Source: Legionella gresilensis (GTDB lineage Bacteria > Pseudomonadota > Gammaproteobacteria > Legionellales > Legionellaceae). From it: 64,000 nucleotides of DNA. Positions 21,801 to 27,970 of this stretch are shown piece after piece. Positions within the stretch are counted from its first letter, which is position 1; each line of letters begins with the position of its first letter. The notes below the pieces were generated by a model, which saw only the letters and a list, made by a program, of their open reading frames with translations, had not been told where the DNA came from and did no database searches. The stretch is taken from the NCBI RefSeq assembly GCF_900639865.1, contig NZ_CAAAHX010000015.1, positions 1 to 64,000 on the forward strand. The letters run 5' to 3'. Position numbers and translations under genes: made by a program.

Positions 21801-22136
21801 TTTGAATGTTTGCAATATCAACATTTATCTCTATATGACTATCCTAATTTTGAAGCTTTATTAGGAGATAAAAATATCGCTACACCACAATTTAATATTG
21901 TATTTCAAAATTTTTCAAAATTATCCTTAAATATAGATAATTTAAAAATTAAAATAGTTGATTTACCTAATCGATTTTACTCTCTCGATACGACAGATAT
22001 TACCTGTGTTTTAAATGAAGAAGAAAATATTATCCATGGTGAAATAGTTTACCAAAGTAAATCATTTTCTTATGGGTGGGTTGAAAGTTTTATAAAAGAT
22101 TTTATAGATCATTTAAAAAGTATTCTTAACTGTTAA
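15891..22136 (+). CDS. nonribosomal peptide synthetase, A-T-C-A-T-C
   Basis: A 2081-residue two-module NRPS. Adenylation A1 has FTSGSTGKPKG (about 157) and carrier T1 has GLDSLKAA (Ser about 553). Condensation C1 has HHVLIDG (His 736), A2 has YTSGTTGKPKG (about 1210), T2 has GFDSLKM (Ser 1601), and terminal C2 has HHLVFDG (His 1789). There is no starter C domain, thioesterase or reductase, so C2 must release, cyclise or transfer the dipeptide. By manual alignment to GrsA the A2 pocket reads D-V-Q-F-I-A-Q-V-A-K, close to published proline codes (DVQxIAHVVK). A1 reads D-V-R-N-F-A-L-L-A-K; its Asp235 suggests an alpha-amino acid but I cannot assign it. GGAG 10 nt before the ATG supports the start. 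Att copy 3 begins 26 nt after the stop. Confidence 0.9.
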   Translation: MPARFIYPTVNDLVELNIKNYPTHLALQDKNCLLDYQEMGEMILKASSFLIDSGIKKGDVIGLVSKNNCTFPILLLAIFKVGGILLSIDSNLPVERKKIMLREAKVRVLLSEKISLIDPKIKEKRKILIWPNKLAKFKESKNKCPIINQQDPAYIFFTSGSTGKPKGVVGSHQSLSHFLLWQATTFAIDPSDRCAQLTRLSFDVVLRSILVPLIRGAALIFPSHPHLASLETLHWLTLEKITFFNSVPTLVKNWLYDLETKLAIPSLRYIFFAGEKLESRLILRFRRFIQSPVCLVNLYGPTETVLAKCFYVIPKKLQFTGVQPIGKPLPDTKITIVNAQGELCLPLEKGEIVIQTPYRSLGYIHEKSTLARKGDFYQKLGTRPYFTGDIGFYDENGLIQIKGRIDDQFKINGVRIEPGEIEFALEEHPAIKQAAIYLEESPTEEIVACLIPDKKKPFNLTKEKLIAFLSTHLPEEMLPKKFKIISQIPLTSSGKLKRKHLPLLPFKLIPQAHSDIKLTGIKKSTLLSSILQKVLNVKSLTLHDSFFDFGLDSLKAARIIYQLNNKLHWNLKVSDLYKHRSLSSLEDYLLKRKCSKKDEKHLASISFNEKRMPLSVQQQQFIFYQSVYPQSPAYHVSYCYQFKTNIDFQKVEKTLQYLIEAHPILTISIDLNKNQFRQKTNLNLHLNLIEINLRKESAYLNLQKFINKPFDLSKAPLFRVLVLKKARKTFLLFVMHHVLIDGISTALFMTKFKEYYGLLNHNLKPKVRQRDNHFFQFICTKKKKLQEKSEINWWKKELTGFHFLELVHDYPKTKATKETLNNGEIAYYSLNKKIKHNISHFSKQHLITEFSILLAVFGILLSRYTRQEDILIGVPFHNRVSQTSDSIGCYVNTLPIRFLYDQKKSFIKICQELHLKLANIAEYQSVSLPALVSELNLSGHLENNPFFEVFFSYEPTSLDSLNLDGNEGKRYRIKDTTAKFELSVIVYPTHDQKLLLEIEFNRYLFNKKTIDDFVKHYLTLLNKLIYAPFKTASQLSFYKTKIKQNDQVTQISYPYNQDIISLIERAVMKRPYQLAIEDMNGQLNYRTLWLHTQLLAKDIRQKVPAGAIIGVLIPRSQNWIIAFLATLSANCIYLPLDPKLPAQRIGIILEDAKPKCLIYDNSLHLEKLKNLKVHKGVVSIYLQRNHIDGTQFFDQRQPNDLNLPAYLLYTSGTTGKPKGVLQTGRTLLNLFYAQFDELLQQKGLHVTQMASSSFDVSLQEITFTLASGGLLYIVPDDYKLQLDQLWQFIINKKINVVFLPPALLQLLAEFSDRYFTSHLRYFITAGESLVITPVIRTLMLKLTNSRIINQFGPTETHVASSYLLSGSPSEWPEYPSIGRPIPNIQFAVLDPYLNFLPSGVMGELYIGGDGLALGYQQAKLTKERFVNLKVGKKLKRFYKTGDLVIQKQDELFYFNGRLDNQLNIHGFRVEPAEIEYQLSLYPGIIRCLVISKENDGNIKLIAYYKTENNQSLSETVLSDFLAKTLPDYMIPTYFLYIEHFPVNINGKIDKGKLPLPKKVDKIIAIENITPRQQEILSICRQIFKSFSGSIEDNLLRMGFDSLKMASLIATLNRRYSVQIPFKVAFEHPYICELGKYIDNLSTSVKTPIIGKKYHKQTFFMMSLQQQRIWNDIKRGQNPVANNLSLALSIQGEINEKAIYLAINSLLKEHDIFYTYLKFVEQEPVLYINSKVMSSCILCDYSQRLLTEEELLILLDDKIHESFYPFSDGLYRAYLNKITSQYYIFLLVIHHLVFDGTSMQLLIKEFSQRYLFFCEKTTENLPNNKFFPYQRFCQYQIHQINMLLHDNINYFKKSLTGIKSLISYPLNSSKLSLYENTKSHQLFEIKDALLTKLKKLAHKYSMTLFTFFTHAYGLLVMNETQKKHVIIGTTVNGRINSDFANTLGLFSQRTILSLNKPNLSLDSLKKTTESIFECLQYQHLSLYDYPNFEALLGDKNIATPQFNIVFQNFSKLSLNIDNLKIKIVDLPNRFYSLDTTDITCVLNEEENIIHGEIVYQSKSFSYGWVESFIKDFIDHLKSILNC

Positions 22137-22162
22137 TTCTAAATTAAAGTTAATTTATAATC

Positions 22163-22341
22163 GGGGCATTTTGTTAGAAAAGCTAGTACAGCGATGTATA
22201 ATGATGCAAAATAAAATTTCATTAAGTCTTTGATTTTAATTTATTTTTGTTCCTTACTGTACATGGCAATACATTACATATATAAGTATCACAGCCCTCA
22301 TAATGCTGAGATTGGTAGTTCGAGTCTACCCATAACCACCA
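22163..22341 (+). repeat. tRNA-Met 3'-half att-like repeat, copy 3
   Basis: It has the same middle segment (TTTTGTTAGAAAAGCTAGTA) and tRNA core as copy 1. The left GGGTGCA words are reduced to GGGGCATTTTG, and the core carries two changes (GAGATTGG, CATAACC). Right-flank words ACATAGAGTACAAA (22392-22405) correspond to the arm words of other copies. It directly follows the NRPS stop. Confidence 0.85.
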
Positions 22342-22485
22342 TTAAATCAAGCCATTATGCCTTTATCCCTGCCTTCCTCTATTATAAAGTACACATAGAG
22401 TACAAATATTTGATTATTAAAAATTAATTGGATCTTCTTAAATTAGAAGCACTTTAATTGACTATATAAAATTTTCATTCCGTAT

Positions 22486-22628
22486 GTTGGGCCATTCGGC
22501 CCAACAAGCACTTATTAATTCAAAAGGTTTTCTATAACTTAAAACCCAATAGAATAGAAAAAATCCGATATTGGTAATAAATGAGCTATATATTACTTTA
22601 GAGTAAGTGTTGGGCCGAGTGATCCAAC
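22486..22628. repeat. paired GTTGGGCC hairpins, repeat family copy 1
   Basis: Two hairpins flank about 100 bp: GTTGGGCCattcGGCCCAAC (22486-22505, perfect 8-bp arms) and GTTGGGCCgagtGATCCAAC (22609-22628). A diverged version of the whole unit occurs at 24216-24382, and a single hairpin at 44856-44875. All three lie just downstream of an att-like copy or fragment. Confidence 0.6.
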
Positions 22629-22716
22629 CTACACGCGCTGTATAGTGGCGCATATTTGAAATTTTTTATCAAATATGGTTAAATATTGCACGTTTGTAAC
22701 TCTGGCGTAATATAAA

Positions 22717-23694
22717 ATGCAGCAACGTACAGAAAATATATCATCTACAAATATAGCCAAGCCTTATGAGTCAGGCACGTCAAAAAATCACCCACCTGTA
22801 AAGCAAGAAACTCAAAAATCTTTTAATGTTAATTTTGTCAGTGGCTTAGTGACAGGTTCTGCGTGTGCTGGGTTATTTAACCCATGGGATAGAGCATTGT
22901 ACTTGTCCATAAAAGAAAATAGACCCTTTTTATCCAAAGAAAATTTTACTGCACCTTATCAGGGCTTTTCTCAAGCTTTGATTCAGCGAGCTTTTCTAGG
23001 AGGCATCTATTACATTGCCCAAAGTCAACTAAACCAAAGTTTGTATCCTTATTTACGAAAACAATTAGAAATAAGCGAACCTGTCGCTCAATTTGCTGTG
23101 GGAGCTGTTGCTGGAAGTACTAGCGCCTGCTTAACAAATAGTATTTCTGCTGTTAAATTCCATACCTGGGGTCAGACAAATCGATCATTTTTTTCAAGCG
23201 CTCGTGAAATGGCTACTGCGGGTGGCCTTAAACCTTTTGTTAAAGGCACGGGCGCTACAATGGCTCGTGATATTGCTTTTGGTGGGACGTATGAAATGAT
23301 ACGTAAAATGCTCTATGATGGTCTTTCAACAGAAAATGGCACAACAAATTCAAAAGATAATTCACAGTTAAAATTTCTATGCAATATGGCATCTGCAGGT
23401 GCTGCGACCGTTATTTCTGGGCCATTTAATTTCGCCCGAAATATGCAGTACGCAACACCACCTCATCAAAAACCACCGTCGACATTTGCAGTATTGCGCT
23501 CTCTATGGAATGAAGCTAAAACATATGAAACACCTTTAAATAAAGCGCGATTTTTTCAGAATCGTATGAGAGTAGGCTGGGGTACAGCTAGAGTTGCCGT
23601 AGGAATGACTGTTGGGCAGACATTTTTTGATTATATGACTGATAAGCTTAATGAATTTCGGCCTTCAGAACCTAGCAAAAAGCTTTCCATATAG
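22717..23694 (+). CDS. mitochondrial carrier family-like protein (LncP-like)
   Basis: A 325-residue protein with the three-repeat layout of the mitochondrial carrier (SLC25) family. The repeat 1 signature P-x-D-x-x is FNPWDRALY (Pro56-Asp58). Repeat 2 has TNSISAVKFHTWGQ and repeat 3 has SGPFNFARNMQY. Gly-rich helical segments (FVSGLVTGSACAGLF, AQFAVGAVAGSTSACL) fit the odd-numbered helices. Carriers are almost confined to eukaryotes. Legionella pneumophila LncP is a known bacterial exception, secreted into host cells and targeted to mitochondria as a nucleotide carrier. This gene may play the same part; the substrate cannot be read. It is the only intact gene of its cassette and has no evident Shine-Dalgarno. 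Confidence 0.8.
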   Translation: MQQRTENISSTNIAKPYESGTSKNHPPVKQETQKSFNVNFVSGLVTGSACAGLFNPWDRALYLSIKENRPFLSKENFTAPYQGFSQALIQRAFLGGIYYIAQSQLNQSLYPYLRKQLEISEPVAQFAVGAVAGSTSACLTNSISAVKFHTWGQTNRSFFSSAREMATAGGLKPFVKGTGATMARDIAFGGTYEMIRKMLYDGLSTENGTTNSKDNSQLKFLCNMASAGAATVISGPFNFARNMQYATPPHQKPPSTFAVLRSLWNEAKTYETPLNKARFFQNRMRVGWGTARVAVGMTVGQTFFDYMTDKLNEFRPSEPSKKLSI

Positions 23695-23789
23695 ACTTTC
23701 TGGATGGATCATTTGCAAATTCATTTGTTAGTCCAATAGGTGTTGATTCAGGAAAAGTCAATTTTCGGCGTGTAGTTGAATTCATGAAG

Positions 23790-23871
23790 TTTATGAGACT
23801 TAAGTAAGCCTAAAAATTCTAAATTAAAGGTTCTTTTATAGCATCTTCAGGCTTATTAATTTCTGGGCCTG
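23790..23871 (-). pseudogene. YhcG/DUF1016 C-terminal fragment
   Basis: An 82-bp stretch nearly identical to 10336-10422 of the larger YhcG remnant (INKPEDAIKEPL on the minus strand). A one-base deletion after KEPLI breaks the frame. It stops immediately left of att copy 4. The parallel placement beside copy 2 suggests both junctions descend from one arrangement. Confidence 0.7.
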
Positions 23872-23872
23872 C

Positions 23873-24076
23873 AGGGTGCATATAGGGTGCATATAGGGTG
23901 CATTTTAGTTAGAAAAGCTAGTACAGCAAAGTATAGTGATGCAAGATAAAATTTTATTAATCATTTGATTTTAATTATTTTTTGTCCCTTACAATGCATG
24001 GGAATACATTATCCCTATAAGCCTCACAGCCCTCATAATGCCGAGGTCGGCAGTTCGAGTCTACCCATAGCCACCA
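23873..24076 (+). repeat. tRNA-Met 3'-half att-like repeat, copy 4
   Basis: Three GGGTGCA words spaced 10-11 bp apart (23874-23902), one more than most copies, then the usual middle and the tRNA-Met 3' half with two changes (CCGAGG, GGCAG). The right flank has TATAGAGTGCGAA near 24120. Confidence 0.85.
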
Positions 24077-24215
24077 TTTGATCAATCACTTCCACTTCTT
24101 TCTTCCCCTTCTTCTATTTATATAGAGTGCGAATTGAATATTTCCCTACTAAAAATGAATAGACTTTTGTAAATCGGGAAATACATTAATTAAGCACATA
24201 AGACTTCTTCCCTGT

Positions 24216-24382
24216 AGTTTGGACCACACGGCACAACAAAATTTATTAATTCCACACCAATTCTATAAACTTAAAACTCTATCTATTAAACGAAGGAATC
24301 TAGTAAGTACCTAGGGGAATTATGAAGGTTCTAAGGCAGTATAAGGTATGAATCGAAGTGAATATTGGGCTAAGGGCCCAAC
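24216..24382. repeat. GTTGGGCC hairpin repeat family, copy 2
   Basis: Diverged homologue of 22486-22628. The left hairpin is degenerate (GTTTGGACC...GGCACAAC), followed by shared words (ATTTATTAATTC, CTATAAACTTAAAACTC). The right hairpin is intact, TTGGGC and GCCCAA around 24365-24381, followed by CCTATGC. Confidence 0.5.
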
Positions 24383-24449
24383 CTATGCTTCTAACTTGCT
24401 AAATATCCTCTCACTATCTAATATATAATTAGACAAAAAGGTCAATTAT

Positions 24450-26045
24450 ATGCCAAAAAAACTTAATTTATTACCCGTTAATGAAAATGAAGATGCAGCA
24501 GCTGATTTAGAAATTATTATTAAAATAAACAGGCTTATTAAAGAATATAATGAAAATAGCAATAACTTAATAAATACATCCATACTTAAAGAAATAATTG
24601 AATTTGCAGAAAAATATATTACATCTATTCCTATAGAGCAGCGATCAGCCATTTCAGATACAGAGGATCCTCGCTATTTGCTACTCTTATCTAAATTTCC
24701 TTATATAACTCAAATTATACAATTAGAAAAAAATGTTTTAGAGCTTTTGGAATTATCTAGATATGGCCAGACTATACCCAAAGCACAATGGAAACTGCTA
24801 AGTACTTTTTTTATTTCTGATCAAGCTAAATTTATTCGATTACCGGTTAAAAGATTAGAGGATGCATACTACCTTGAATTTAAATATGCCGGTGAGACGG
24901 AGAAGTCTGCATGGATCAACGAGCAAGAGCCATTTTATAACAATAGCCTATTAAGTTTAAAAGAAGTTTTAAAGATCATGTCTAAAATTATATATTTGGA
25001 TGATATAATTCAGTATAAACTCCATTTTAAAAATGGACTCGTTTATAATAATAACGCTCTCTTATTTAGTACCGAACGCTCATTTGGTATGAATATCCAA
25101 GCTGGTTATTGTATCTTTGTGCTAGCTCCAGACTTACAGTTATATGCAAGTGATCCTAAAGAAACTTTAGATGTAAATTTTCACCACTCATCATTTTTGC
25201 GAGGTAGACCTGTTTTATGCGCAGGCGCTATTAAAGTTGAGCAAGGAAAGATTGTTGAAATAAATTTACTAAGTGGACATTATAAACCTAATCGAAACCA
25301 ATTACTAAAATTTTTAAAATTACTAGAAGAGCAAGGTATCGATCTTTCTACTATCAGTGTAAGGGACCATCCTGATGGCTCGATACAAAATGCTGAATAT
25401 TATTTAAAGCATAAGGGATTTCTACCTGGTGAGCGATTTTATAAAGCTGCAATGGAAGCGAAACGTGTTTTTCATCAATCGAGATATCAAGAATGTCTTG
25501 ATGGTGCAATTAACCTAGGCCACATAGAAGCAAAATTCGCTAAAGCAGATGGATTGATAAAAGGCGTGTTATATTCAAAGGACTTTTCAAAAGGAGTTTT
25601 TCTTTTATTAGAGTTCCTATCTGATAAAAACATAACTGATAGAGCTAAAGTAATTTTAAATGATTTAGATCCATTAATTATATCTATTTATACAAATTAT
25701 AATGACATTCATACAAATCATGAAAAAGTTAGTCAAATTCAACCTATTATTTCTAAAGTAAAAAAATTTGATACTTTACTTTTTCTTACCGATTTTTTTA
25801 AAAATGAAGGAAATCAGGATTTATTTGTAAATGTGCAAAAGCACGTATTACAGCTTATAGATAAAAAATTGGAAAAGAATAAAAAAATCAGTCTTCAGGA
25901 TAATGCTATTATCGAAAAAATCTTAAAAGATTCACCCCAATTGGCTACTTATACGACTTATAAAGAACGAAGCCCAGAGCAATTTGAAAAAGAACAGCCA
26001 AAGGCAACTGGTGGTCGCCTTCAACCACGAAAATCACGGTTTTAA
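24450..26045 (+). CDS. protein with a plant-IQM-like domain, effector candidate
   Basis: A 531-residue protein and the sole gene of its cassette. Residues about 215-310 resemble the conserved domain of plant and fungal IQM (calmodulin-binding) proteins. The landmarks in order are YCIFVLAPDLQLYA, HHSSFLRGRPVLCAGAIKV (about 244), SGHYKPNRNQLLKFL (about 275) and LEEQGIDL. In IQM proteins the corresponding text is HSSFLAG...AAGRL...SGHY.PT. The function of this domain is not known to me. The rest of the chain is helical and charged, ending in a basic tail (GGRLQPRKSRF), with no signal peptide or membrane helix. A TATAAT sits 21 nt before the ATG. A host-directed role is inferred from the eukaryote-like domain and context. 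Confidence 0.7.
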   Translation: MPKKLNLLPVNENEDAAADLEIIIKINRLIKEYNENSNNLINTSILKEIIEFAEKYITSIPIEQRSAISDTEDPRYLLLLSKFPYITQIIQLEKNVLELLELSRYGQTIPKAQWKLLSTFFISDQAKFIRLPVKRLEDAYYLEFKYAGETEKSAWINEQEPFYNNSLLSLKEVLKIMSKIIYLDDIIQYKLHFKNGLVYNNNALLFSTERSFGMNIQAGYCIFVLAPDLQLYASDPKETLDVNFHHSSFLRGRPVLCAGAIKVEQGKIVEINLLSGHYKPNRNQLLKFLKLLEEQGIDLSTISVRDHPDGSIQNAEYYLKHKGFLPGERFYKAAMEAKRVFHQSRYQECLDGAINLGHIEAKFAKADGLIKGVLYSKDFSKGVFLLLEFLSDKNITDRAKVILNDLDPLIISIYTNYNDIHTNHEKVSQIQPIISKVKKFDTLLFLTDFFKNEGNQDLFVNVQKHVLQLIDKKLEKNKKISLQDNAIIEKILKDSPQLATYTTYKERSPEQFEKEQPKATGGRLQPRKSRF

Positions 26046-26135
26046 TTTAACCAATCTATAATAGAAATAACTTAAGACGGGATAAAATAAATATATCAAA
26101 ATATATTAAGTTAAAGATTCTTGCAATTTCAATCA

Positions 26136-26327
26136 GGGTGCATATAGAGTACAATTTCGTTGGAAAAGCTAGTACAGTAATGTATAGTGATGCAAGCTAG
26201 AATTTTATTAAGTTTTTGATTTTAATTGTCTTTTATTTATTGCTGTACATAGAAATACATTATCAATATCAGTATCACAGCCCTTATAATGCTGAGGTCG
26301 GTAGTACGAATCTACTCATAGCCACCA
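26136..26327 (+). repeat. tRNA-Met 3'-half att-like repeat, copy 5
   Basis: Left words GGGTGCA and GAGTACA, the conserved middle (GGAAAAGCTAGTACAG), then the tRNA-Met 3' half with scattered changes in the core (CTTATAA, TACGAAT, CTACT). Right-flank GGGTGCATTGAATG (26376-26389) is the arm-like word on the other side. Confidence 0.85.
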
Positions 26328-26425
26328 TTAAATCAAGCACTTACGAAATGTTTTATACTTTAAATAATTTTTCTAGGGTGCATTGAATGAATAGCCATAT
26401 ACAAAACCTCAAAATATAAAATTTT

Positions 26426-26698
26426 TTGCCCCTTAAAAATGAAAAATTATATGTTGTAATAGAAAGATACCCAGTAAATAATTATCATGATTTACAAATT
26501 GACACGTTATTAAAGAATATAAAATTAGTTCAAGCTCTAAAAGAGCTAAGACATGATGTTTTCCCTTATCAACCAAAATCTTTCCCTAAAAGAATGAAAA
26601 ATTTTTTTGATATTAAAGGCTCTGAAAAATGGATTATAAACCTAGACAGAGCTTTTCAAGACTTTTTTTGTGTTATTCATAAACATATTTTCAATTAA
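26426..26698 (+). CDS. small hypothetical protein, possibly a gene fragment
   Basis: An open frame of 90 codons from a TTG at 26426, with no ATG and no clear ribosome-binding site. The peptide is basic and hydrophilic (VIERYPVNNYHDLQ, KSFPKRMKNFF) and belongs to no family I know. It lies between att copy 5 and an IS481 transposase remnant whose insertion may have cut it, so a truncated gene end is as likely as a real small protein. Confidence 0.3.
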   Translation: MPLKNEKLYVVIERYPVNNYHDLQIDTLLKNIKLVQALKELRHDVFPYQPKSFPKRMKNFFDIKGSEKWIINLDRAFQDFFCVIHKHIFN

Positions 26699-26718
26699 TT
26701 GATAGATTTACCCGCCTT

Positions 26719-27691
26719 ATGAAACAGCAAATCAAAGCTAGATTAACTAGGGTAAATCTATATCTTGAAACTAAAGATGCAGGATATGTTTGTCGTAAAT
26801 GTGGTGTCTCTCGCCCTACATTGAGAAAGTGGTATAAGCGTTATTTAGAATCTGGTATTGATGGATTAAATGGTCAAAGCAAAAAGCCTCATTTGTCACC
26901 GACTAAAAAGTTAAATTCAGAGCTGATTAGAGTAATTCTTGAACTGTGTATCAGCCGTAATCTGGGCGCTAGGTGTATTCAGACTGAGTTGATTAGATTA
27001 CATAATTGTTCACTTTCTTTAGCTAGCATCCATAAAGCATTAACTAGCAACCAAATATAACCAATAAAAAAACTTAAGCGGAAAAAGAAATTTAAGCGTT
27101 CTAGTCGTCCTATTCCTAGTGATGGTATCCAAATGGTATCTGCAAAATAGCACCAGGAATTTATCAATATACTGCTGTTGATGATTGTTCTCGTTGGCGT
27201 GTACTAGAGATTTACAAACGCCGTACAGCAAAAAGTACATTACTTTTTTTAGACTTGGTTCTTGAACACTTCCCTTTTCCAATACAGCGTATTCAACCCG
27301 ATAGAGGATTAGAGTTTTTTTTGCCGAGAAAGTTCAGCTACAAATGATGGAATTAGGTATTAAATTTAGACTCAATAAACCAGCTTCCCCATTTAAACGG
27401 CAAAGTAGAACGATCGCAAAAACAGATCTTGAAGAATTTTATGCTATTACTGATTTATCTGACTTCGAAACACTGAGAGAAGAGTTAGTATAATGGCGGT
27501 TTTTCTATAACTGGCAGCTTCCTCATGGCTCATTAAAAGGAAAACTTCCCTTGTCTATCGTCGCTGAACTAAGTGAAATAACTCCTTTAAGTGAAGTGGT
27601 TAGTAATAACTATAAAATAGACAAGGAACGCATCCAAATAACCAATTATCATATAAATTTGATTATGAAAAAATTGAAAGGATCTCTATGA
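26719..27691 (+). pseudogene. IS481-family transposase, frameshifted
   Basis: The N-terminal helix-turn-helix part is intact (CRKCGVSRPTLRKWYKRYLE, 26719-27060). After a stop the same protein continues in other frames: IPSDGIQMVSAK, then YTAVDDCSRWRVLEIYKRR (first catalytic Asp), FPIQRIQPDRGLEFF (second Asp, usually QTDRG), LNGKVERSQKTDLEEFY (catalytic Glu) and FFYNWQLPHGSLKGK. Several frameshifts and a stop inactivate it. It matches the rve-type DDE transposases of IS481. Confidence 0.85.
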
Positions 27692-27933
27692 ATGACACAC
27701 TTTTTCTAATAGTTTATCCTCAGTTTCTTATAAAAAAATTCGTATCTTAATTACCAAAGTAAATTAACGAATCTAAAATTAATCATTGATTTTCTGAAAG
27801 CACTTAAACGTGTTTTTCATCTTTCCAAATATAAATCAGAGAAAGAAAGAAAAATTTTGCTGTATTTAATCCCCTATAGAACAGCAAATTAACAGCTTGA
27901 TGAAATTTTAATCTTTATTTAAGGTTTATATTC

Positions 27934-27939
27934 TATAAT
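27934..27939 (+). promoter_or_regulatory. -10 box of the 594-aa gene
   Basis: Consensus TATAAT 31 nt before the ATG at 27971. No convincing -35 is seen at 16-18 bp spacing. Confidence 0.4.
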
Positions 27940-27970
27940 TAAGCAATGTCTCTTAATTTAGTTAACGTTT

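Noticed and set aside
20800-22136. Thioesterase or reductase at the end of the NRPS
   Set aside because: The last 480 residues have the HHxxxDG motif and layout of a condensation domain; no G-x-S-x-G serine-hydrolase or Rossmann motif is seen.
22686-22713. TTGCAC-16 bp-TAATAT as the promoter of the carrier-like gene
   Set aside because: It would start transcription after the first codon, and no alternative start nearby is convincing.
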